The notes under the pieces were generated by a model that worked only from the letters and a program-made list of their open reading frames with translations, searched no databases and was not told the origin of the DNA. Positions 32,841 through 41,659 of a stretch of DNA of 64,000 nt are shown here, piece by piece. Both the position numbers and the translations under genes were made by a program. The DNA is from CAVVJA01 sp963809815 (GTDB lineage Bacteria; Actinomycetota; Actinomycetes; Mycobacteriales; Jatrophihabitantaceae): NCBI GenBank assembly GCA_963809815.1, contig CAWELM010000017.1, positions 372,001 to 436,000 on the forward strand, written 5' to 3'. The number at the start of each line of letters is the position of its first letter. Position 1 is the first letter of the stretch.

Positions 32841-33964
32841 ACGCAGATCGGGACAGCAGCCGAGCAGAGCGGCGCGAGGAAAGCGCAGGCATTGCCGGCG
32901 ACGCGATCATGACCTCGTCGCCGGACCTGGAATCGCAGCCGTCCGCGGCCGAGGCAGCTAACCCGGTCGTCGAGGCGGATCGGGGCGTCAGCGGGCTCGA
33001 GCCGCACGCAGGGGAAGGCCGTAAGCGGCGCCGGATCAACCTCGGCATGGACCGCTTCAGCGGCCTCTATGTGTGGGCCGCGCTGATCATCCTGTTCAGC
33101 TTCTGGGTTCCGGATACGTTCCCGACGAGCGACAACGCGAAGATTATCGCCGGCGACCAGGCGATTACGGCGATGCTCGCGCTCGGCATCATCATCCCGC
33201 TTGCGGCCGGCGTCTTCGACCTGTCCTTCGCCGGGGTCCTCGGGGTCTCAGTTGCCATCGTGGGCTACCTGCAGAGCAACGGTTGGAATGTCTGGCTGTC
33301 GGCGGCCGCCGCCATCGCGGCGGGAGCGTTCATCGGGGCCGCGAACGGGTTTATCGTTGTCCAACTACGCGTCAACTCCTTCATCGCCACGTTGGGTATG
33401 AGTAGCCTGCTTGTCGCGGCGGAGTTCTGGATCACCGACGGCAAGCAGATCACGGACTTCAACTCCACCTTCCTCGATCTCGGCACGAAGCCGATCTTGG
33501 GCATTCCGCTGCCGTTCTACGTGATGATCGTCCTCGCGATCATCATTTACATCGTCATCGAATATCTGCCGATCGGCCGCTACTTGTACGCATCCGGTGG
33601 CAACGCCCAGGCCGCCCGGCTCGCGGGTGTTCGGGTGAACAACGTCGTCTTCGGGTCGCTGGTTGCTTCCGCGTTCACTGCGGGGATTACCGGTGTTGTC
33701 CTGGCTGCTCGCATCGGTACCGCCTCACCTGAGATCGGCCCGTCGTACCTGCTGCCCGCGTTCTCCGCCGTGTTCCTGGGTTCGACCCAGATCAAGCCGG
33801 GCCGGGTGAACGTGATCGGCACGCTCGTGGCCGTCTACCTGCTGGCCACCGGCGTCAAGGGCCTGCAGCTCGCTGGCGCGCCGTCATATATCAACGACCT
33901 CTTCAACGGGGCCGCACTGATCATCGCCGTCGCCCTGGCGGCTCGCAGCGCCCGTAGGGCCTAG
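32837..33964 (+). CDS. sugar-type ABC transporter permease (BPD_transp_2)
   Basis: 375 residues, RbsC/XylH-like, with ATGA overlap to the ATPase. A long hydrophilic N-terminus of about 70 residues precedes about eight to ten membrane segments, including AGDQAITAMLALGIIIPLAA and the family motif in GANGFIVVQLRVNSFIATLG. AARLAGVRVNNVVFGSLVAS is the conserved cytoplasmic loop that meets the ATPase. It forms the importer with the two genes above. Cargo could be a sugar or a small polyol-like or cyclic compound. Confidence 0.88.
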   Translation: MNADRDSSRAERREESAGIAGDAIMTSSPDLESQPSAAEAANPVVEADRGVSGLEPHAGEGRKRRRINLGMDRFSGLYVWAALIILFSFWVPDTFPTSDNAKIIAGDQAITAMLALGIIIPLAAGVFDLSFAGVLGVSVAIVGYLQSNGWNVWLSAAAAIAAGAFIGAANGFIVVQLRVNSFIATLGMSSLLVAAEFWITDGKQITDFNSTFLDLGTKPILGIPLPFYVMIVLAIIIYIVIEYLPIGRYLYASGGNAQAARLAGVRVNNVVFGSLVASAFTAGITGVVLAARIGTASPEIGPSYLLPAFSAVFLGSTQIKPGRVNVIGTLVAVYLLATGVKGLQLAGAPSYINDLFNGAALIIAVALAARSARRA

Positions 33965-34001
33965 CGCCGCTGACCAGCGGCCGAACGCCGAAACGCCCGA
34001 A

Positions 34002-34045
34002 CGGTATGCATATTCCGTGGCCAGAGCCACGGGATATGCATACGG
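34002..34045. terminator. long hairpin between convergent genes, bidirectional terminator
   Basis: CGGTATGCATATTCCGTGGC (34002-34021) pairs with GCCACGGGATATGCATACGG (34026-34045) around a CAGA loop. Eighteen positions are Watson-Crick, one is a G-U type pair and one is a mismatch. It lies between the permease stop (33964) and the SDR stop (34071), the right place for a two-way terminator, though no T run is present. Confidence 0.7.
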
Positions 34046-34070
34046 TCGCTGGTGAGTGTTGCGGCCCGGC

Positions 34071-34829
34071 CTACTGGGCTACGTAGCCGCCATCGATCGG
34101 CACGGTGTGGCCGGTGATCCAGCGTGCCTCGTCTGACGAAAGGAACGCCACGACCGCGGCGACATCCTCCGCGGTCGGTATGCCGGGCATCGGGTTGTAG
34201 TTCTCCATTACCGCGCGCATTGCTTCCGGGTCCGGCGCCGACTCAGCGAAGCGCTGAACTAGCGGCGTCCACACGACGGTCGGTGCGATCGCATTGACCC
34301 GGATGTTCTGTTTGGCGTACTCGATCGCGGCTGAGCGAGTCAGTCCGACGATCCCGGCTTTCGCAAACGTGTAAGCCGAAATGTTCAGCTGACCGGTCAG
34401 CCCAGCCGTCGACGAAGTATTGACGATGCTCCCGCCGCCGGACCGTAACATCGCCTCGATCGTGTACTTCATGACATAGAAAATGCCGTCGCCATTGACC
34501 GCCCGCACCCGGTCCCAGTCCTCGACCTCCAGCTCGTGCAGGATCTGTTGGGCGCCGGTGATGCCCGCGTTGTTGAAGACGACGTCGAGCCGCCCGTAGT
34601 GCTCGACCGCGTCGGCCACGGCGCGAGCAACGGACCGGGCGTCCGAGGTGTCCAGCTGTACGGCATATCCGTCCCGCAAGCTCGCGGCCACCTTTTCAGC
34701 GCCAGCGGCGTCGATGTCAGCCACCGCGACCTGAGCGCCCTCATCGGAGAAGCGCTGAGCCGCGGCAGCGCCGAGGCCGGAGGCGCCACCGGTGACAAAC
34801 GCGACCTTGCCCTCGAACCGTCCGCTCAT
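34071..34829 (-). CDS. short-chain dehydrogenase/reductase (SDR)
   Basis: 252 residues. Cofactor loop AFVTGGASGLGAAAAQRF, Asp in VADIDAAG indicating NAD(H), NNAGITGAQQ, Ser in NTSSTAG and YTFAKAGIVGLTR with the Tyr/Lys pair; the C-terminus is ITGHTVPIDGGYVAQ. The ATG overlaps the PEP-mobile gene by four bases, making it the last gene of the five-gene operon from 39731 down to 34071. It probably oxidises or reduces a ring hydroxyl/keto group made by one of the two Rieske oxygenases (inference). Confidence 0.87.
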   Translation of the reverse strand: MSGRFEGKVAFVTGGASGLGAAAAQRFSDEGAQVAVADIDAAGAEKVAASLRDGYAVQLDTSDARSVARAVADAVEHYGRLDVVFNNAGITGAQQILHELEVEDWDRVRAVNGDGIFYVMKYTIEAMLRSGGGSIVNTSSTAGLTGQLNISAYTFAKAGIVGLTRSAAIEYAKQNIRVNAIAPTVVWTPLVQRFAESAPDPEAMRAVMENYNPMPGIPTAEDVAAVVAFLSSDEARWITGHTVPIDGGYVAQ

Positions 34830-36574
34830 TCCCCACCTACCGTCACTGTGCCAGCCGTGCCGTCGACGATCAGTTGCATGCCATCGCGGAGTCGCAGGGT
34901 GGCGTCATCGAGAGACAGCACGCACGGAATGCCGAGTTCTCGCGATACAACCACCGCGTGACTGTTCAACGCACCCACGTCGACCACGACCGCACCGACG
35001 ACGAGGAAGAGCGGCGTCCAGGCGGCATCGGTGAGAGGCGCGACCATCACCTCTCCGGGTTCGAGGGTCATCGCCGACTCCAGGTCGAGCACGACCCGAG
35101 CGGTGCCCTGATACTGACCGGCGCTACCGCCAATGCCGCGCAAGACGTCGCCTGGTCGGGCCGCCGGGGGCCGCGGCCGGGAACGGCGTGGCCAGGCCGG
35201 TAACGGCTCCGGATCCGCGTCGATGATGAATGGCGGTTCGATCTCGAACAGGGCGCGATACTGCCTCAACCGTTCGGCAATGATCGGGACGAACAGTTCA
35301 GGATTGGTCACGTAGCTGTCGAGCTCGGATTCGAGCAGCATCGTCACATCTTCCGACGCCGCGAATCGGCCGGCGGAAACACCACGCCGGCCGAGCTCAC
35401 GCATCGCCATCCGCACCTCGTTGATCGTGGTGACGGCGACGAGTTTCGTCTGCTCTCGTAACGGGATCATGCGGGCCGCGGACAACAACCCGACGTCGAA
35501 GGTCTGCTGCCGGGCCTCGTCGCCGGCAAGCGCGTTTCGAATGCGCAGTGCTGTCGCCGCCCGATTGGCCGCGAGCTTGTCATGACGAGCGTCAGGCGAG
35601 TTCTCGTCCGGCATCTGCCGCATACTGTCGACGAGGGCGAGCGCTTGCTCCGGGCCGGCCTCCCACGAGATCGCCCGGATGTCCCACTCATTCGGACCAC
35701 GCTGGCCATAGTCGGCGAGGAATTCATCGAACTGGTTCCGGAAGGCGGCAATCGTCTCGTCGCCGCCCTGCAGCGCCTCCAGCACCGCGGACGGCCCGCG
35801 ATCGAACAGCGCCGTCACCTGGCTAGACGCGTTAGCCGCACGCGACAACTGCCACAGGCCCCAGGACGGTGAGGCCGACGGCACCTCGCCGAGACCAGAG
35901 ATCAGATCGAGCAACGCCTCGGGCTCCCCCGCGGCAGCGCACAACTCGGCCACCATCGCCGGCCCGACCGCAGAGCCGAGCGTCGAGAAGTCATGACGGG
36001 CGAAAGCGTTGTCCAGCTCCGGCAAGAAACTCCGGGCGTAAGCGACCAGCTCCGCGTCGGACCGGGCCGAGAGATCGGGGCGATCGCGCCGCTTGCCCAG
36101 CACTCGAGCCAGGTCCTCGTCGATCTCCGGGAACGAGGAAGCACCCAGAATCTGGCCGATAGTCGCAGCGACCTTCGCCGAGCAGGCCTCGTCGACATCG
36201 TCGGGGTGCGGCTTGTAGGGCGGGGCTACCTCGGCGCTACCCAGCAACGCCGCGTCGAATGCCTCGACCGTCATCCCCATCCGGATCGCCATGACCCGGC
36301 AGTGGGACAGGTTGATGTAGAAGTAGCCGCCGAACAGCCCGGCGACCGGCGGGCGGTCCATCGGGAGTTCGCCGTCCCGATATATGCCGAAGTCGACCAA
36401 GCCCCGCAACCAGCCGGGCAGCAGGCCTTCCTCGAACACCAGCGTCCAGCCGAGCGGGCTGGCCGGGTCGGGCAGCACCTCCCCTGCGTTCGCACGGGTG
36501 TAGAACGGCATGCGGTCGCTGCGGTCCCAGTCGGTGAGCCAGCGTTCCGGCAGGTCGGTTGCCGGGTTCACCAT
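34826..36574 (-). CDS. PEP-utilising mobile-domain protein, RPH-like without ATP-grasp domain
   Basis: 582 residues. The N-terminal segment MPFYTRANAGEVLPDPASPL is the start of the middle domain in PEP-synthase-like/rifampin-phosphotransferase proteins, and the C-terminal swivelling domain contains VGALNSHAVVVSRELGIPCV with the phosphohistidine. The ~300-residue ATP-grasp domain that normally precedes both is missing, as the frame begins with the middle domain. A separate ATP-grasp partner, or a non-kinase role, is implied. It overlaps the SDRs on both sides, so all three are translated together. Catalytic role unknown. Confidence 0.8.
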   Translation of the reverse strand: MVNPATDLPERWLTDWDRSDRMPFYTRANAGEVLPDPASPLGWTLVFEEGLLPGWLRGLVDFGIYRDGELPMDRPPVAGLFGGYFYINLSHCRVMAIRMGMTVEAFDAALLGSAEVAPPYKPHPDDVDEACSAKVAATIGQILGASSFPEIDEDLARVLGKRRDRPDLSARSDAELVAYARSFLPELDNAFARHDFSTLGSAVGPAMVAELCAAAGEPEALLDLISGLGEVPSASPSWGLWQLSRAANASSQVTALFDRGPSAVLEALQGGDETIAAFRNQFDEFLADYGQRGPNEWDIRAISWEAGPEQALALVDSMRQMPDENSPDARHDKLAANRAATALRIRNALAGDEARQQTFDVGLLSAARMIPLREQTKLVAVTTINEVRMAMRELGRRGVSAGRFAASEDVTMLLESELDSYVTNPELFVPIIAERLRQYRALFEIEPPFIIDADPEPLPAWPRRSRPRPPAARPGDVLRGIGGSAGQYQGTARVVLDLESAMTLEPGEVMVAPLTDAAWTPLFLVVGAVVVDVGALNSHAVVVSRELGIPCVLSLDDATLRLRDGMQLIVDGTAGTVTVGGE

Positions 36575-37410
36575 TGCGAGGTGCCGCCGTCGACGTTGAT
36601 CAAGGCGCCGGTGATACCACCGCCGACCTCACTCGCCAGCAGCGCCGCCATCGCCGCGACCTCTTCGACGGTGTTGAGCCGCTTGATCGCCGCTTCTTGC
36701 GCATAGTTGTCCAGGAACTGCTCGTAGGTGATGCCGGCCTGCGCCGCGACGGTCGGCCCCGCCTCCATCATCAGGTCCGTCTCGACCGCGCCTGGGCAGA
36801 TCGCGTTGCACGTGATGCCCCGAGGCCCGTACTCGTGCGCAACCGCCTTGGTGAATCCGTTGATCGCGTGCTTGTTCGTGATGTAGTGGCTCACGGCCGG
36901 CTTGTTGGCTTGCTTGCCTTCCACCGACGAGATGTTGATGATGCGGCCCCACCCACGGTCGAGCATGTACTTCAGCGCCCGGCGGGTGCCCCAGAAAACA
37001 GCGTTCAGATTCAGGTCAAGGGCGTTCTGCCACGCCTCATCGGACAACTCGTGCACCAACGCCCACCGGTCGCTACCTCCGGCATTGTTGACGAGAATGT
37101 CAGCCGACCCGTAGCGTTTCGCGGCCTCGTCGACCAAGCTGTTGACGTCTTCTTCCCGCCGGACGTCACATTGCAGGAACGTCGCGCGGTCGCCGACCCC
37201 CATCTCCTCGATCGCCCGCAGGCCCTTGTCCTGGGACTTACCGCCGATGACGACGGCTGCGCCCTCGGCCAGGAACTTCTCGGCGATGCCACGCCCGATC
37301 CCTCGCGAACCGCCCGTGATCACCGCCACCCGCTTATCCAAAAGCGGTGCTGCCGCAACACCCGACGGCATCACAGCCTCGTCGATGTCCGTCGTTCCGC
37401 CACCGCTCAC
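36568..37410 (-). CDS. short-chain dehydrogenase/reductase (SDR)
   Basis: 280 residues from a GTG at 37410 that overlaps the Rieske stop (GTGA). After a 24-residue leader comes KRVAVITGGSRGIGRGIAEK, then NNAGGSDRW, Ser in NISSVEGK and HYITNKHAINGFTKAV with the Tyr/Lys pair. The Lys/Ser at the second strand end (GGKSQDKG) suggests NADP(H). The C-terminus ITGALINVDGGTSQW is canonical. It lies between Rieske oxygenase 3 and the PEP-mobile gene and probably converts a diol or alcohol made by the oxygenases. Confidence 0.87.
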   Translation of the reverse strand: MSGGGTTDIDEAVMPSGVAAAPLLDKRVAVITGGSRGIGRGIAEKFLAEGAAVVIGGKSQDKGLRAIEEMGVGDRATFLQCDVRREEDVNSLVDEAAKRYGSADILVNNAGGSDRWALVHELSDEAWQNALDLNLNAVFWGTRRALKYMLDRGWGRIINISSVEGKQANKPAVSHYITNKHAINGFTKAVAHEYGPRGITCNAICPGAVETDLMMEAGPTVAAQAGITYEQFLDNYAQEAAIKRLNTVEEVAAMAALLASEVGGGITGALINVDGGTSQW

Positions 37411-38591
37411 GGGACCATCTCCTTCAAAACTCGGTGAAAATGCTGTACGCCCGGCTCGTTCCGGCCGAACACGAACTCCTCGTCGGCGAATGCCGCCAGA
37501 CCCCGCTGGACCCCGTAGCCGCAGGAGTAGTCCTCGTCCATGACCACGTCGTGGAACCAGTCACGGGTGTGGGCCGCCGCCTTTCGCTCGTCGTCGTCCT
37601 GCGGCTCGTGGCGCAGAGTCATGATCTGCTGGGTATGCGACGAATCCCAACTCGTACCCGGCAGCACCAAGGACACCACAACCTGGGATCGCCAGCCACC
37701 GGCGACAGCCAGCCCGGGGAACAACCAGAAGATGGCCCCGACGCACAGCGCCGGATCCCATTGTTCGCGCGGCAGGTCAACCGCGTTTGCGATCGGGCGT
37801 AACGCGAACGCGTTGCGCTGGTGCGTTCCCCAACTGTCGAACGCGGCCATGTTGGAGAAGTTCGTCCGGTAGACCGTCGTACGGTGCAGCGACGCGAAAT
37901 GATAGCCCTCGAGGTAGCCGTCGATCACGACCTTCCAGTTCGGTCCGTCGAGGGTGCGGGTCGAGTAGTGGTAGCACCGATCCAACGCCATGGCCTCGAG
38001 CAACATGATCAGATCCGGGCCGAGCCACTCGTCCAGATCGATGGTTGCGTTGCGGTCGAGTGAGACGAAGACCAGCCCGGCGCGCTCCGCAGTGGGCAGC
38101 GCACGCAGGCTCATGTTGTCCTTGTCCACTCCGCCGAACGTGTCCTCGCCGTAGACACCGAGCAGGCAACCCTTCAGGTCATAGCTCCACGCGTGATACG
38201 GGCAGGTCAGCCGATGTGCCTTGCCGGTGCCCTCGCTGATGATCTCGGATCCGCGATGTCGACAGACATTGATCATCGCGTGCACCTCGCCGGCCGAGTC
38301 CCGAGTGATCAGCACAGGGGTGCCGGCGACGTCAATGGCCTTGTACGTGCCCGGGTCGGGGAGCTCGCACGACAGCGCGAGTGGCAGCGGCACCTTTCCG
38401 TGCACCAATGCCATCTCCCGCTCCCACAGCGCTGGGTCCCGGTACGCCTGCACTGGCTCGTGCCATTGCTCCGGTGCCTGATCGGTCGACTTGTTGCGGT
38501 AGTGCTCGATCAGGCGCCCCATTACGTCAAAGGCGTCCTGGCGCACTGCCGGGTTGAAGTCGATTCCTGCGACGTAATGGGGGGCAGCCAT
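37407..38591 (-). CDS. Rieske non-heme iron oxygenase alpha subunit 3
   Basis: 394 residues. Rieske ligands are NVCRHRGSEI (Cys110/His112) and LTCPYHAWSYDL (Cys130/His133). The iron site is KVVIDGYLEGYHFASLH with His231 and His236, and a Glu at the bridging position, as in the carnitine oxygenase CntA group. A Gly/Tyr-rich C-terminus with EPGVQHFHRVL follows. It is related to oxygenase 4, which lies 12 bases upstream in the operon, but only to a moderate degree. Ferredoxin and reductase must come from elsewhere. Confidence 0.9.
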   Translation of the reverse strand: MAAPHYVAGIDFNPAVRQDAFDVMGRLIEHYRNKSTDQAPEQWHEPVQAYRDPALWEREMALVHGKVPLPLALSCELPDPGTYKAIDVAGTPVLITRDSAGEVHAMINVCRHRGSEIISEGTGKAHRLTCPYHAWSYDLKGCLLGVYGEDTFGGVDKDNMSLRALPTAERAGLVFVSLDRNATIDLDEWLGPDLIMLLEAMALDRCYHYSTRTLDGPNWKVVIDGYLEGYHFASLHRTTVYRTNFSNMAAFDSWGTHQRNAFALRPIANAVDLPREQWDPALCVGAIFWLFPGLAVAGGWRSQVVVSLVLPGTSWDSSHTQQIMTLRHEPQDDDERKAAAHTRDWFHDVVMDEDYSCGYGVQRGLAAFADEEFVFGRNEPGVQHFHRVLKEMVP

Positions 38592-38603
38592 GGTGATCCC
38601 GTC

Positions 38604-39731
38604 TCAGTCGGCGTCGAGCATGTCTTGCACGACTTGGTGGAAATGGGTGATCTTGCACTCGCGGTTGTTGAAGATGTTGCGCGTGTAGGCCGTCGATTTG
38701 CTTGCTGCCGCCCACTCCTGGTAGATGTCCACGTCTTCTTGAACGACGCCTTTCAGCCGCTCCCAGTGCGCGCCTGTCCTCTCCAGATACTCGTCATCGC
38801 CGTCCTTGTACCAGAGCTCCCACACCTCGAACCGCGTGCGGTCGACCGCCAACGGCACAGAGCGGAAGAGCTGGAGGTGGCTGGGATTGTTGTTGAACAC
38901 AGAGGTGGGGAAAATCGTGTAGTGGCAGATCGCCAGGCTCTGGTGGTCGGCGGTCTGCATCAGTTCGGGTAGCACGCCTTTGTACGGCACGACCATCATC
39001 CCATTTCGCCCGAAAACGAAATAAGTGCTAAATCGTCCATCCTTGACGTCCTGCGGCGAGATCGTGTGCAGATGGGCCGCGTGATAGTTCTCGTTGAAGC
39101 CGTCGATGACGACCTTCCAGTTGGCCGGCAACTCCCACACGAGCTTGTCGTGCAGCTCCATGTCCTGCATGCGGTAGGCACCGAGATCTCCGGTAATCTC
39201 CGGGCCGATCCAATCCGGCAACGGCGGTGCGACACCGGGACCGGCCAGCACGGCCCAGACCCAACCGCCCCACTCCGCGCACTCGACCGGAGGCGCACAC
39301 AACCCCTCGAGAGCCTTCTCGTCGAAGTCCTCCCGGTCCGGGACACCGACGACGGTGCCCTCGAGGTCGTAGCTCCAGCTGTGCCAGCGGCAGGTGAATC
39401 GACGGGCGGCCTTCCCCGACTCAGGGACGATGCGAGCGCCGCGGTGCTGGCAAACGTTATGGAAGCCGCTGACTCCGCCGTCTCGACGCCGGCTGATGAC
39501 GATCGTCTCGCCCTGCCCCTCCCAGACGACGTGATCGCCGGTATTCGGAATATTTTCGGATCGGCAGATGATCTGCCAGCTGCGGTTGAGGACCTTGCGC
39601 CGCTCCTGTTCGAACCGAGCGGGGTCGGTGTAGACCGATGAGTCGAGCTGAGCCGGTCCGATGTCAGGGATGAGCGGCACACCTGGACCGATCCGCGCCG
39701 GCAGGTCACCGCGATGTGGGATATAGACCAT
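38604..39731 (-). CDS. Rieske non-heme iron oxygenase alpha subunit 4
   Basis: 375 residues, first gene of the five-gene operon. Rieske ligands are NVCQHRGARI (Cys94/His96) and FTCRWHSWSYDL (Cys114/His117). The iron site is KVVIDGFNENYHAAHLH with His217 and His222, again with Glu rather than Asp at the bridging position. Near the C-terminus AYTRNIFNNRECKITHFHQV supplies the late helix. Tandem alpha subunits in one operon suggest a hetero-oligomer or two successive hydroxylations. Confidence 0.9.
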   Translation of the reverse strand: MVYIPHRGDLPARIGPGVPLIPDIGPAQLDSSVYTDPARFEQERRKVLNRSWQIICRSENIPNTGDHVVWEGQGETIVISRRRDGGVSGFHNVCQHRGARIVPESGKAARRFTCRWHSWSYDLEGTVVGVPDREDFDEKALEGLCAPPVECAEWGGWVWAVLAGPGVAPPLPDWIGPEITGDLGAYRMQDMELHDKLVWELPANWKVVIDGFNENYHAAHLHTISPQDVKDGRFSTYFVFGRNGMMVVPYKGVLPELMQTADHQSLAICHYTIFPTSVFNNNPSHLQLFRSVPLAVDRTRFEVWELWYKDGDDEYLERTGAHWERLKGVVQEDVDIYQEWAAASKSTAYTRNIFNNRECKITHFHQVVQDMLDAD

Positions 39732-39877
39732 TGCGCGTCTCCTAGATAGAGAACTCCGTGTTGTGAAACTACGTCACCTGACCGGATTATCGCCGTGGCC
39801 TCGGGCGGGGGGCAACAGTTCTGGACCGAAGACACAAGGCGCATTTAGTTCACGCAGGTGCCATACGATCAGCCGCT

Positions 39878-40636
39878 ATGCAGCCGCACCCGCTTCCGGC
39901 CTCGCCCTCGACCCCTTCACCGCCCCGCAGGCCGCCGGCCGCACCCCCCTCGCCCACCTCGCTGGATCGCCCGTTCCTCACCAATCAGCCCGGCGTCGTC
40001 ACGCTCTCGTTCGTTCGCCACGGCAAGCAGGAGATCCCCAGCGGGTCCTTCACGCCTGCCCTCTGGACGGATCCGCCGCTCTCGGACATCGGTAAGCGAC
40101 AGGCCGCCGCCGTCGGTGCAGCCTTCGCCGACGCGCCGGTCGACGCCGTGCTCTGCAGCCATCTGGTTCGGGCGCTAGAGACGGCCCGTCTCATCGCTGC
40201 CCCGCATGGATTGGAGCCCGTCGTCTATCCCGAGTTGCGGGAGGTGGAGACCTACCGCGACGTCCCGGACGGCGTCCGGCTCGAGGACATCTTGCCGCCC
40301 GTGATGTGGCACGGCGTGGAGGAACGCTTCGTGCAAGAGCGACGTTGGGACGTCTCACCCTTCTCTGAAGGCAGCGACGAGTTCCGCCACCGGGTAGTGA
40401 CCGTGGTCGAGGGAATACTGGCGCTTCACCCCGGGGTGCACCTGGCGATCGTGTGTCACGGAGGTGTCATCAATGCCTACCTCGGCCACATCCTGGGCCT
40501 GAACGAGGACATGTTCTTCCGGCCGGCGCATGCTTCGGTCAGCCAGGTCCGGGCTCGAGACGAACGCCGGGTGATCCACACACTCAACGAGTTTCATCAC
40601 CTCGCCGCCGTCGATCCCGCATTGGTCACTTTCTAG
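39878..40636 (+). CDS. histidine phosphatase superfamily protein
   Basis: 252 residues. A Pro/Ala-rich leader of about 40 residues precedes VTLSFVRHGKQEIPSGSF with the R-H-G motif at residues 47-49, the SHLVRALETARLIAA segment, a general-acid Glu in LREVETYRD and the second His in AIVCHGGVINAYLGH. Family members hydrolyse phosphomonoesters of sugars or small metabolites. The leader suggests that the real start may be nearer to residue 38 (GVVTLSF). It lies upstream of the phosphotransferase gene with 13 bases between, so a kinase/phosphatase pair is encoded together. Confidence 0.82.
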   Translation: MQPHPLPASPSTPSPPRRPPAAPPSPTSLDRPFLTNQPGVVTLSFVRHGKQEIPSGSFTPALWTDPPLSDIGKRQAAAVGAAFADAPVDAVLCSHLVRALETARLIAAPHGLEPVVYPELREVETYRDVPDGVRLEDILPPVMWHGVEERFVQERRWDVSPFSEGSDEFRHRVVTVVEGILALHPGVHLAIVCHGGVINAYLGHILGLNEDMFFRPAHASVSQVRARDERRVIHTLNEFHHLAAVDPALVTF

Positions 40637-40649
40637 AGAAAGCCAGCAG

Positions 40650-41645
40650 TTGCCCGTGGACATGATCGAGCGTCTCGAACGCTTCCTCGCCGACGCCGAG
40701 CCGGGCCGCGGCGCGCGCGTGCTCTCGTATCAGCCGATCAGCGGCGGCTACAGCCGGATAAGTGCCCGCGCCAGCGTTCGATGGGCCGACGGTCGCGAAG
40801 AGACGCTCATCCTGCGCGGTGACCCGCCCGCGGGCAGCGGCGTATTCGTGAGCGACCGGGACGCGGAGTGGGAGCTGCTCTGCGCGCTGCCCAATCTCAA
40901 CTCGGTCGCCACGGCACCCACTCGGTGGTACGACTCGTCCGGTGACTATCTGGGCGCCAAGTGCATCGTGATGCAGAGCGTCGATGCCACGTCATTGCAG
41001 GCAGTCCTGGCCGACGCCGACGACATCGGGCCCTTGTCCGACCTGTTCGTGGACACCTTCGCGGCGATTCACAGCAGCCGGCTCGACCCCCTGCCGGAGC
41101 GCATGACCCGGCCCTCGGATTGGATGTCATACCTCGATGGCGTGCTGGCAACATACGACCAGGTGGCTGAATCGCATCCGTCCGTCGCACCAGTAGTCCG
41201 TTACGTAACGCGGTGGGCGGCCGGGCACCGCCCGCCTGCGGTCCCATTGGCGCTCGTTCACGGCGATTGTCAGCCCTCGAACGTCCTGGTCAGCGAAGCT
41301 CAGCCGCCGATCGTCATCGATTGGGAGTTCGCGCACATTGGCGACCCTCGTGAAGACCTGGGCTACTACCACCAGATCCCCCTCTTGCCGAACGTGTACT
41401 GGTCCGATTCAGAGCGCTTCCTCGCTCGCTATCGCGCCGCAACCGGCATGACCGAGGACCAGATCAATCCCGACGTCGTCGACTACTTCCTGATCATCGG
41501 CATGGCCACCCTCTACGCGCAGCTGGTCGATGCCGCCGACGCGGTTGCGAACAATCAGCATCCCGGCATTCTCGCGAGCTACTTGATCAACGCGATATCG
41601 CACCAGCACGACATGTTTCTGTCCATTTGCGACCGCCAGAATTAG
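40650..41645 (+). CDS. APH-family phosphotransferase
   Basis: 331 residues from a TTG at 40650 behind AGAAAG; a GTG at 40656 and an ATG at 40662 are close alternatives. The kinase core is PLALVHGDCQPSNVLVSEA with catalytic Asp and IVIDWEFAHIGDPREDLG with the metal-binding Asp. The front lobe begins SYQPISGGYSRISARASVR. It belongs to the ACAD11/FadE36-linked group rather than to drug-resistance enzymes, judging by the IGDPREDLGYY segment. It sits between a phosphatase and a small partner protein. Confidence 0.83.
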   Translation: MPVDMIERLERFLADAEPGRGARVLSYQPISGGYSRISARASVRWADGREETLILRGDPPAGSGVFVSDRDAEWELLCALPNLNSVATAPTRWYDSSGDYLGAKCIVMQSVDATSLQAVLADADDIGPLSDLFVDTFAAIHSSRLDPLPERMTRPSDWMSYLDGVLATYDQVAESHPSVAPVVRYVTRWAAGHRPPAVPLALVHGDCQPSNVLVSEAQPPIVIDWEFAHIGDPREDLGYYHQIPLLPNVYWSDSERFLARYRAATGMTEDQINPDVVDYFLIIGMATLYAQLVDAADAVANNQHPGILASYLINAISHQHDMFLSICDRQN

Positions 41646-41659
41646 CGAGGAGTTGACTC

